A stretch of 6,004 nt of DNA from Halorhodospira sp. (lineage in GTDB: Bacteria; Pseudomonadota; Gammaproteobacteria; Nitrococcales; Halorhodospiraceae), in assembly GCA_007121755.1 (NCBI GenBank), contig SKJZ01000018.1, positions 1 to 6,004 on the forward strand. The letters run 5' to 3'. The translations under genes were made by a program, and so were the position numbers. Each line of letters opens with the position of its first letter. Position 1 is the stretch's first letter. Below the pieces are notes generated by a model. That model saw only the letters and a program-made list of their open reading frames with translations, did no database searches and was not told the DNA's origin. Of the stretch, positions 1 to 4,785 are shown in pieces.

Positions 1-14
1 CACCCGTTAAACAA

Positions 15-156
15 TTACTAACCTTTCGGCAGGTATTGTCAGGTAGCACCCATACGGGGTCTCGGCCGCAGGGATGCGGCCGTGAAGCCTCCAGGGATGG
101 ATTCACGGCGTCCCCGTATGGCTGCTACCTGACAATACCTGCCGAAAGGCTAGTAA
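15..156 (+). repeat. 142-bp long-hairpin repeat, MITE-like, copy 1 (complete)
   Basis: A 45-nt left arm (15-59) is the reverse complement of a 45-nt right arm (112-156) at 43 of 45 positions; the two mismatches are A21/C150 and C49/C122. The 52-nt core (60-111) holds two small hairpins. The first is 63-69 paired with 76-82 (CGGCCGC/GCGGCCG). The second is 83-86 paired with 102-105, a 3-nt bulge, then TCC 90-92 paired with GGA 99-101. Both loops are AGGGAT (70-75 and 93-98). A second copy lies at 5884-6004. Long terminal repeats, no coding capacity and a second dispersed copy suggest a non-autonomous mobile element. If the ends are drawn at C18 and G153, TA flanks both sides, as in IS630/Tc1-mariner-type insertions, but TA is short enough to be chance. 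The inverted and direct repeats are seen directly; mobility is inferred. Confidence 0.9.
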
Positions 157-176
157 CTGACACTACCATCATCTTT

Positions 177-977
177 ATGCCCCACCCAAACCCCCACGCC
201 GGCATACTGCCCCGGAAACGACTCCTGGGCGTCATCGACCGGGGCGCGCCGCCTGGAGAAGCGCGGCGGCTCGCCTCGCTGCTGGAGATCCCTTTGCTGG
301 AGACGGCCCCGGCGGCCCCGGCGGGGATGGTCGTGGAGTGGGGGGAGCGCCTCGCCGTGCGGCCGCTGGGCACCGGGGCGCCCCGGCCGGTGGCGGCGGC
401 CTTCGACGACCCCGGATACCGGCGGCGGTTACGACAGGCGACCCCCCGCCGCGAACCTCTGGCCCGGGCGCTGGGACTCCACCGGCGCCGGCCGGACCGG
501 GTGGTGGACGGCACCGGCGGATTGGGCCGCGACGCCATGATCCTCGCCTGGCTCGGCATCGAGGTTCTCTTGGTGGAACGCCACCCGCTGCTGGCCCGAA
601 TGCTGGAGGACGGCCTGGCGCGGGCCCGCAACCACCCGGAACTTGCCGCCGCCGCCCACCGCATCACGCTCGACTCGAGCGACACCGTCGACCTCTTGCG
701 ACACAAGGCGGTTGCCGACGAGCATTTCCAGGCCATCTACCTCGACCCCATGTACCCCGCCGGTCCCCGCCGGGGCGGTCCTGCGCGGGAAGCGCAGATC
801 CTGCAATTGCTGGTACCGCCACCCGACGATGAAGCGGAACTCTTGGCGGCGGCCCTGGCGTCGGGGGTACGGGTAGTGGTGAAACGGCCGCGCAAGGCCG
901 GCCCGCTGGACGGCCGCGCACCGCACCACGCCATCGAGGGACGGGCGGTGCGGTTCGATGTCTATGAGGGAGGTTGA
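177..977 (+). CDS. rsmJ: 16S rRNA (guanine1516-N2)-methyltransferase RsmJ
   Basis: RsmJ uses S-adenosylmethionine to methylate N2 of G1516 in 16S rRNA of the small ribosomal subunit. From ATG177 the product is 266 residues, against about 250 in E. coli. The Rossmann-fold SAM loop VVDGTGGLGRDA is at 109-120, the acidic strand end LLVERHP at 131-137, the family motif DPMYP at 190-194, VVVKRP at 233-238, and the C-terminal FDVYEG at 260-265; all have close counterparts in E. coli RsmJ. ATG177 is the first ATG in frame and leaves about 18 residues before the conserved start of the fold. No Shine-Dalgarno is visible before it, and the frame stays open back through the adjacent repeat to a TTG at 36, so the start is uncertain. 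The family is strong; the exact start is moderate. Confidence 0.93.
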   Translation: MPHPNPHAGILPRKRLLGVIDRGAPPGEARRLASLLEIPLLETAPAAPAGMVVEWGERLAVRPLGTGAPRPVAAAFDDPGYRRRLRQATPRREPLARALGLHRRRPDRVVDGTGGLGRDAMILAWLGIEVLLVERHPLLARMLEDGLARARNHPELAAAAHRITLDSSDTVDLLRHKAVADEHFQAIYLDPMYPAGPRRGGPAREAQILQLLVPPPDDEAELLAAALASGVRVVVKRPRKAGPLDGRAPHHAIEGRAVRFDVYEGG

Positions 978-1063
978 AAGCGGCATTGGACGAAGCTCGA
1001 GCCTTGGCACTCGGCCTCAAGACCGGAGATTACAAAGCGTACCGCCGTCGCGTAGAGGAGTGA
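974..1063 (+). CDS. Possible small ORF overlapping the rsmJ stop
   Basis: A 29-codon frame opens with TTG at 974 (overlapping the rsmJ stop as TTGA) and ends with TGA at 1061-1063. It encodes a charged peptide ending GLKTGDYKAYRRRVEE. The purine-rich GAGGGAGG just before could serve as a ribosome site, but it abuts the first TTG and is about 12 nt from the next in-frame TTG at 986. The composition looks protein-like rather than random, so this could be a short coupled gene or the tail of an eroded gene. I do not recognise a family. It is too short for coding bias to decide. Confidence 0.25.
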   Translation: MKAALDEARALALGLKTGDYKAYRRRVEE

Positions 1064-1099
1064 GCGGGCGAGAACGGAGTTGTGCCGCTAACTGTTTTT
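1063..1099 (+). terminator. Weak candidate terminator downstream of rsmJ
   Basis: AGCGG at 1063-1067 can pair with CCGCT at 1085-1089, with a smaller AAC-GGA-GTT hairpin inside, and TTTTT follows at 1095-1099. An alternative AGTT/AACT hairpin (1078-1081 with 1090-1093) sits closer to the T run. Both stems are short. This is the only terminator-like structure between rsmJ and the oppositely oriented tRNA gene. Confidence 0.3.
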
Positions 1100-1101
1100 C
1101 T

Positions 1102-1175
1102 TGGCTGGGGGAGGTGGATTCGAACCACCGTTGACGGAGTCAGAGTCCGTAGTCCTACCGCTAGACGATCCCCCA
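1102..1175 (-). tRNA. tRNA-Gln (anticodon CTG)
   Basis: The 74-nt reverse-strand sequence folds into a full cloverleaf. The acceptor is TGGGGGA paired with TCCCCCA, the D arm GTC/GAC, the anticodon stem ACGGA/TCCGT around loop CTCTGAC (anticodon CTG, reading CAG), and the T arm GGTGG-TTCGAAT-CCACC, followed by discriminator G and an encoded CCA. The weak U1-A72 pair and G73 are typical of bacterial tRNA-Gln. It lies 32 bp downstream of rpsI on the same strand with no obvious promoter of its own in the gap, so co-transcription with rplM-rpsI and release by processing is likely (inference). Confidence 0.97.
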
Positions 1176-1189
1176 GTGGAACCGATAGA

Positions 1190-1206
1190 GGCGGCTCCCC
1201 GCCGCC
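1190..1206 (-). other. GC-rich hairpin between rpsI and tRNA-Gln
   Basis: Directly after the rpsI stop, GGCGGC pairs perfectly with GCCGCC (6 bp) around a 5-nt loop (GGGGA on the transcribed strand). No T run follows, so it is not a classical terminator. It may protect the 3' end of the rpsI mRNA after the tRNA is cut away, or act as a processing signal. Confidence 0.6.
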
Positions 1207-1207
1207 C

Positions 1208-1600
1208 TTAACGTTTGGAGTACTGCGTCGCCCGGCGCGCCTTGTGAAGGCCGACCTTCTTCCGCTCGACCATGCGCGCGTCGCGGGTAACGTATCCGGC
1301 CTGGCGCAGCACCGGCTTGAGCGTCTCGTCGTAGTCGATGAGCGCCCGCGTAATCCCGTGACGCACCGCGCCAGCTTGTCCGCTGGGGCCGCCGCCGGAG
1401 ACCGTGGCGTTGATATCGAAGCGCTCAGCGGCGTCGACCAACTCCAACGGCTGGCGGACGATCATCCGCGCGGTCTCACGACCGAAGTACTCGTCCAACG
1501 GACGCCCGTTCACGGTAATCTTGCCGGCGCCGGTCTTCAAGAAGACCCGGGCAGCGGAGGTCTTGCGCCGCCCCGTACCGTAATGCTGCTGCTCTGCCAT
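1208..1600 (-). CDS. rpsI: 30S ribosomal protein S9
   Basis: S9 is a small-subunit protein whose C-terminal tail reaches the ribosomal P site and contacts the tRNA anticodon arm. The 130-residue product matches the usual length. Family features in order are the N-terminal YGTGRRKTSAARV (7-19), the central signature GGGPSGQAGAVRHGITRAL (69-87), and the basic tail ending RRATQYSKR, whose final SKR is the conserved P-site contact. The ATG is preceded by AGGA and GAGAG-type purines. It follows rplM by 24 bp, the standard L13-S9 pair, and a hairpin and a tRNA-Gln gene follow it. Expression is expected to follow that of rplM. Confidence 0.98.
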   Translation of the reverse strand: MAEQQHYGTGRRKTSAARVFLKTGAGKITVNGRPLDEYFGRETARMIVRQPLELVDAAERFDINATVSGGGPSGQAGAVRHGITRALIDYDETLKPVLRQAGYVTRDARMVERKKVGLHKARRATQYSKR

Positions 1601-1624
1601 TACTCTCTCGATCCTAAATCCGGA

Positions 1625-2053
1625 TTAGAACTCCAGCGGCCGCGGCTGCTGGGCGTGGTGGCGGTGCTCCGAACCGGCGTACACCTTCAGCTTCTTGAGC
1701 ATGGCGCGGCCAAGCCGATTCTTCGGCATCATCCCCCGGACGGCGCGCTCCAGTAGCCGCTCGGGGTGGGTGGCGCGCACTTCGGCGACGGTCTGGGTCT
1801 TCAGCCCGCCGGGATACCCGGTGTGGCGATGGTACACCTTGTCCCGCTCTTTCCGGCCGGTGACCCGCACCTTGTCGGCGTTGACCACCACAATGTAGTC
1901 GCCCGTATCCACATGGGGCGTGAACACGGCCTTGTGCTTGCCGCGAAGCCGGTACGCCACCTCGCTGGCCAGGCGGCCCAGTGTCTTATCGGTGGCGTCT
2001 ACTATGTACCAGTCCCGCTCGACTTCCGAGGGCTTGGCGCTGAACGTCCGCAT
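1625..2053 (-). CDS. rplM: 50S ribosomal protein L13
   Basis: L13 is an early-assembling 23S rRNA-binding protein of the large subunit. The product is 142 residues, the same length as in E. coli. Visible family features are WYIVDATDKTLGRLAS (15-30), the GDYIVVVNADKV strand (51-62), KVYHRHTGYPGG (72-83), and the signature region LERAVRGMMPKNRLGRAML (101-119) with KVYAG after it. The ATG at 2053 has GGGGAGAG upstream at good spacing. It is first in the rplM-rpsI-tRNA-Gln unit. The 200-bp leader carries two promoter candidates, an intrinsic terminator and a hairpin over the ribosome site. L13 is reported to repress its own operon in E. coli, so autoregulation here is plausible but not shown. Confidence 0.98.
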   Translation of the reverse strand: MRTFSAKPSEVERDWYIVDATDKTLGRLASEVAYRLRGKHKAVFTPHVDTGDYIVVVNADKVRVTGRKERDKVYHRHTGYPGGLKTQTVAEVRATHPERLLERAVRGMMPKNRLGRAMLKKLKVYAGSEHRHHAQQPRPLEF

Positions 2054-2060
2054 TGCTTGA

Positions 2061-2082
2061 CTCTCCCCAGTGAAGGCGGGGA
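2061..2082 (-). promoter_or_regulatory. rplM ribosome-binding site inside a small hairpin
   Basis: On the - strand the Shine-Dalgarno GGGGAGAG (2068-2061) precedes the ATG at 2053. Its GGGGA can pair with TCCCC at 2082-2078 around a 9-nt loop, forming a 5-bp stem that would hide the ribosome site. This fits translational control, possibly by L13, but the stem is short. Confidence 0.45.
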
Positions 2083-2111
2083 ATGGTAACGGAAGCGGAG
2101 CGCGCGGGCAA
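2083..2111 (-). promoter_or_regulatory. Weak proximal promoter candidate for rplM
   Basis: On the - strand TTGCCC (2111-2106; 4 of 6 to the -35 consensus) is 17 nt from TACCAT (2088-2083; 4 of 6 to the -10). It lies downstream of the intrinsic terminator and would give a leader of roughly 20-25 nt. If real, the terminator belongs to speD or upstream transcripts and not to an rplM attenuator. Confidence 0.3.
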
Positions 2112-2114
2112 CCG

Positions 2115-2144
2115 AAAAAAAAAGCGCGACCAGGGAGGCCGCGC
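2115..2144 (-). terminator. Strong intrinsic terminator in the speD-rplM gap
   Basis: On the - strand GCGCGGCC (2144-2137) pairs with GGTCGCGC (2131-2124) over 8 bp with one G-U pair and a 5-nt loop, followed immediately by nine T residues (2123-2115). The reverse orientation has an A-C mismatch and no T run, so it acts on - strand transcripts. It ends speD transcription about 110 nt past the stop. It also lies downstream of the best rplM promoter (2209-2237), so it could act as an attenuator of rplM. Confidence 0.9.
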
Positions 2145-2148
2145 CAAA

Positions 2149-2198
2149 ATCCTCAAAGTAGGATGGAGGAGAAGACCGACTGACGTAGACCATCATCC
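2149..2198 (-). other. Alternative hairpins in the rplM leader ahead of the terminator
   Basis: Two helices compete for the same bases on the - strand. ATCCT (2164-2160) pairs with AGGAT (2153-2149) around a 6-nt loop. GGATG (2198-2194) pairs instead with CATCC (2165-2161). The first sits just 5' of the terminator stem. Mutually exclusive helices before a terminator are the form an attenuator would take, but each is only 5 bp. Confidence 0.35.
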
Positions 2199-2208
2199 GG
2201 TATATTCA

Positions 2209-2237
2209 ATTTTCATATTGTGCAGCGCACATGTCAA
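2209..2237 (-). promoter_or_regulatory. Distal sigma70-like promoter of rplM-rpsI
   Basis: On the - strand TTGACA (2237-2232; perfect -35) is separated by 17 nt from GAAAAT (2214-2209; 4 of 6 to the -10). Transcription would start near 2202 and give a leader of about 150 nt containing the terminator. The spacer holds a perfect small palindrome (2219-2231). Confidence 0.6.
2219..2231. promoter_or_regulatory. Palindrome TGTGC-N3-GCACA inside the rplM promoter spacer
   Basis: A perfect 5-bp inverted repeat with a 3-nt centre lies between the -35 and -10 elements. A protein bound there would block RNA polymerase, so it is a candidate repressor operator. It does not have the CRP spacing (TGTGA-N6-TCACA). 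I cannot name the factor. Confidence 0.35.
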
Positions 2238-2254
2238 CCCCGTCAGTTCCGGGA

Positions 2255-3073
2255 TCAAACCTCTCGGCCGGGTGACAGGTTACGGCCAGAGAAGATCTCC
2301 ATCATCTCCCGCCGCAGATGCCGCCGGATCTCCTCGCGCTCTCCCTCATCCATATCCGCGCTCGACTCGCCGAAGAGGTAATTGTCGAGCTTGAAATCGC
2401 GCAGAATCATCTTGGTATGGAAGATGTTCTCCTGATAGACGTTGACGTCCATCAGGTGGTAGCGCTGCTTGGTGTCTTCCGAGAGGTAGTTCTGGATCGA
2501 GTTGATCTCGTGATCGATGAAGTGCTTACCCCCTTCCACATCCCGCGTGAAGCCGCGGACCCGGTAGTCCATGGTGACGATGTCCGAGTCGAAGGAGTGG
2601 ATCAGGTAGTTCAACGCCGTCAGCGGTGAAATCACGCCACAGGTGGAGACGTCGATATCGGCGCGAAAGGTGCTAACCCCTTTGTCCGGGTGCATCTCGG
2701 GATAGGTATGCACCGCGATGTGGGACTTGTCGAGGTGACCGACTACCGCTTCGGGTAGCGGCCCCGGACGCGCCTGGGAGCTGTCCTCGACATCGTTCGG
2801 GGTCACCGGCTCCTCGGAGATCAGCAGGGTCACGCTAGCCCCTTGGGGCTCGTAGTCCTGGCGGGCCACGTTGAGCACCGTGGCGCCGATAATCTCGGCT
2901 ACGTTGGTCAGGATCTCGGTGAGCCGCTCGGCGTTGTACTCTTCATCAATGTACTCGATGTACGCGCGGCGTTGCGCCTGCGTCTTGGCATAGCAGACGT
3001 CGTAGATATTGAAGCTCAACGACTTCGTCAGGTTGTTGAACCCGTGAAGTCGCACTCGGGTATTGTCCGCCAA
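2255..3073 (-). CDS. speD: S-adenosylmethionine decarboxylase proenzyme
   Basis: SpeD makes decarboxylated S-adenosylmethionine, the aminopropyl donor for spermidine synthesis, in the cytoplasm. The 272-residue product is collinear with E. coli SpeD (264). LHGFNNLTKSLSF is at 9-21. The self-cleavage site lies in HLDKSHIAVHTYPE, with the predicted cut between Lys116 and Ser117, the serine becoming the pyruvoyl group. STCGVISP (143-150) carries the catalytic Cys145, and the RGFTRD and KHFIDHEINSIQN stretches are also present. The start is TTG at 3073, preceded by GGGAGGT with an 8-nt gap; it fits the family N-terminus and no better ATG exists. speD is divergent from the CRP-family gene. No spermidine synthase gene (speE) is in the window. 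Confidence 0.98.
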   Translation of the reverse strand: MADNTRVRLHGFNNLTKSLSFNIYDVCYAKTQAQRRAYIEYIDEEYNAERLTEILTNVAEIIGATVLNVARQDYEPQGASVTLLISEEPVTPNDVEDSSQARPGPLPEAVVGHLDKSHIAVHTYPEMHPDKGVSTFRADIDVSTCGVISPLTALNYLIHSFDSDIVTMDYRVRGFTRDVEGGKHFIDHEINSIQNYLSEDTKQRYHLMDVNVYQENIFHTKMILRDFKLDNYLFGESSADMDEGEREEIRRHLRREMMEIFSGRNLSPGREV

Positions 3074-3098
3074 CGCCTTTTACCTCCCGGCCGGCTTG

Positions 3099-3123
3099 CC
3101 GCCTTCCAGAGGCGGGGATTATG
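3099..3123 (-). promoter_or_regulatory. Candidate speD promoter -10 and adjacent inverted repeat
   Basis: On the - strand CATAAT (3123-3118) is 5 of 6 to the -10 consensus and lies about 45 nt before the speD start; no good -35 is seen at 16-18 nt. Right after it CCGCCT (3115-3110 on this strand) pairs with AGGCGG (3104-3099) around a 5-nt loop. The repeat overlaps the expected start site and could be an operator or a 5'-end hairpin. Confidence 0.35.
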
Positions 3124-3219
3124 CACAAATCAGTGAGTGACGCCACCCTCCCGCGCGCAAGGGGGCGCTTCGGCTACACTTACAAGAAGAGTAGAAGTAT
3201 CCCTGCGTTCTATGGGTTG

Positions 3220-3249
3220 TTTATTGTTACTATAATGGTTCTTAATAAA
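3220..3249 (+). promoter_or_regulatory. Promoter -10 of the CRP-family gene within an AT-rich inverted repeat
   Basis: A perfect TATAAT lies at 3231-3236, about 60 nt before the ATG. No acceptable -35 is found at 16-18 nt, which suggests activator dependence. TTTATT (3220-3225) and AATAAA (3244-3249) form 6-bp inverted arms around it. A TCACA half-site at 3254-3258 lacks a convincing TGTGA partner. Confidence 0.45.
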
Positions 3250-3294
3250 TCCATCACATTCATTCACTCGCCTCACTCCGGGGCGGGAGCAGAC

Positions 3295-3951
3295 ATGGAT
3301 CAATCGACGCACTGGGCCCCACTGAACGAGGGCGCCGGGTTTCCCCCTTGTCTGGAGCGCGCGCTCCCTCACTTTGAACGCCGGAGTTTTCGGCCGAAGG
3401 CAGTCATCTACAGCAGCGAACTCCACAACACGCTCTGCTGCGTGATCAGCGGCAGCGCCACGGTCTATGTGGAGGAGCCGATCAACCAACCGGTGGTCAC
3501 CGACTATCTCTTTCCTGGTGAACTATTCACCGCCGAGAGCCTGGCGGATCCCGGCCCCGCGCCGACGATCGTCGTGCGGGCGCGCACCGCGTCCGAGGTG
3601 GGGTTCCTGTCGTGGAATCGGTTTCGAGATCTGGCCCACGACGACCCGGAACTGTTCGAACTCATTCTGGCGCAGTGGGGGCGCCGCCAGCGCCGACTGG
3701 AGATCAAGGTCCACGACTTGGCGCGGGCGGATGTAGCGCAGCGGGTGGAGCGGGCGCTCCGCCACTTGGCGCGGCTGCCCAACGCCGCGCCCCATCCCGG
3801 CGGCATGCAGGTTCGCATCACCCGCCAGGAACTGGGGCAATTCGTCGGCTGTTCACGGGAGATGGCGGGCCGGGTGCTGAAATCGTTGCAGCAGTCGGGG
3901 GCCCTGATGCTCAGGGGCAGGACCATCGTAGTTCGCGACGCCACGCGATAA
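3295..3951 (+). CDS. CRP/Vfr/Clp-family transcriptional regulator with a degenerate cAMP pocket
   Basis: The 218-residue product aligns with E. coli CRP (210) at a constant offset of +8. The C-terminal winged helix is strongly conserved: HPGGMQVRITRQELGQFVGCSREMAGRVLKSL (split around 167-198) keeps Arg188, Glu189 and Arg193, equivalent to CRP Arg180, Glu181 and Arg185 that read TGTGA. In contrast the residues matching cAMP contacts Gly71, Glu72, Arg82, Thr127 and Ser128 are Thr79, Ala80, Pro90, Leu135 and Glu136. So DNA specificity is probably CRP-like while the ligand is not cAMP or is absent; xanthomonad Clp is a precedent for a CRP relative with another ligand. ATG3295 follows GGGAG with good spacing; the frame extends upstream to 3121 but that part is promoter-like. 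It is convergent with trpC and divergent from speD. Confidence 0.92.
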   Translation: MDQSTHWAPLNEGAGFPPCLERALPHFERRSFRPKAVIYSSELHNTLCCVISGSATVYVEEPINQPVVTDYLFPGELFTAESLADPGPAPTIVVRARTASEVGFLSWNRFRDLAHDDPELFELILAQWGRRQRRLEIKVHDLARADVAQRVERALRHLARLPNAAPHPGGMQVRITRQELGQFVGCSREMAGRVLKSLQQSGALMLRGRTIVVRDATR

Positions 3952-3984
3952 CAGCATCCCGGACGGCGGCTGGCCGCTTCCGAA

Positions 3985-4785
3985 TCAGTCACCGAACAGC
4001 TCCCGCAGCTTGCCGCCGGGGGACGGCGCCACCATGAACGCCTCTCCCACTAGAAAGGCATGCACGCCGGCGTCCCACAGCCGCCGCACGTCCGCGGGGT
4101 GGTGGACGCCGCTTTCGGTGACGGCCAGCGCGCCCTCGGTAACGTCGGGCAGCAAGTCGATCGTGGTGGTCAAGTCGGTCTCGAAGGTACGCAAATCCCG
4201 ATTGTTGATCCCCACTAAACCGGGACCAAACGGTAGCACGCGCGCCAGCTCTTCCTGGTCGTGAACTTCCACCAACACGTCGAGCCCCAACTCGATACCG
4301 AGGGCGTGCAACTCCGCCAACTGAGCGTCACCCAGCGCCGCGGCGATCAGCAATATGCAGTCGGCGCCGAGGACGCGCGACTCGTAAACCTGATAGGCGT
4401 CGACGACAAAATCCTTGCGCAGCACCGGGAGTGCGACCGCGCTCCTAGCCGCCCGTAAGTGGTCGTCGTCGCCCTGAAAGAACTCCCGGTCGGTGAGGAC
4501 GGACAGGCAGGCGGCGCCCGCGGCCTCATACTCGCGGGCGATGGCCGCGGGGTCGAAATCGGCGCGCAGCACCCCCCGGCTCGGAGAGGCACGCTTGATT
4601 TCGGCGATGATTGCCGGCCGGCAGGCGGCGGACCGGCGGGCCAACGCGTCGCGGAACCCGCGCGCCGGCGGCAGGTCGGCGGCGCGGGCAGAGAGCGCCC
4701 GCAGTGGCTCTACCGCCGCACGGTCGGCCACCTCCTCGGCCTTATGGCGGAGGATACGACGGAGGATATCGGGCGTCTCCCGCAC
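3985..4785 (-). CDS. trpC: Indole-3-glycerol-phosphate synthase
   Basis: This TIM-barrel enzyme closes the ring of carboxyphenylamino-deoxyribulose phosphate to indoleglycerol phosphate in tryptophan synthesis. The product is 266 residues, normal for the monofunctional enzyme and not fused to TrpF. Catalytic residues in family motifs are Glu62 and Lys64 in IAEIKRASPSRG, Lys124 in VLRKDFVVDAYQ, Glu173 in VEVHDQEEL, the Asn194-Asn195 pair in VGINNRDLRTFETD, Glu224-Ser225 in TESGV, and the phosphate-site VGEAFM (246-251). The start is GTG at 4785-4783, overlapping the trpD stop by one base (TAGTG), with GGGTGA about 6 nt upstream inside trpD, so translation is likely coupled. It ends 33 bp from the convergent CRP-family gene. 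Confidence 0.98.
   Translation of the reverse strand: MRETPDILRRILRHKAEEVADRAAVEPLRALSARAADLPPARGFRDALARRSAACRPAIIAEIKRASPSRGVLRADFDPAAIAREYEAAGAACLSVLTDREFFQGDDDHLRAARSAVALPVLRKDFVVDAYQVYESRVLGADCILLIAAALGDAQLAELHALGIELGLDVLVEVHDQEELARVLPFGPGLVGINNRDLRTFETDLTTTIDLLPDVTEGALAVTESGVHHPADVRRLWDAGVHAFLVGEAFMVAPSPGGKLRELFGD

Noticed and set aside
15..156. Integron attC site
   Set aside because: Long imperfect palindrome, but the GTTRRRY/RYYYAAC core boxes are absent and there is no cassette array or integrase.
1082..1756. A 224-codon + strand ORF antisense to tRNA-Gln and rpsI
   Set aside because: Its start WGRWIRTTVDGVRVRSP is a translation of the tRNA complement, a well-known false gene; the rest is the shadow of rpsI and rplM.
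3121..3294. N-terminal extension of the CRP-family gene by 58 codons
   Set aside because: The stretch holds TATAAT and AT-rich promoter sequence, CRP proteins do not have such an extension, and ATG3295 has a good ribosome site.
3966..3977. GCGGC-TG-GCCGC palindrome between the convergent CRP-family gene and trpC
   Set aside because: The loop is too small for a 5-bp stem and no T run follows on either strand, so a terminator is not supported.
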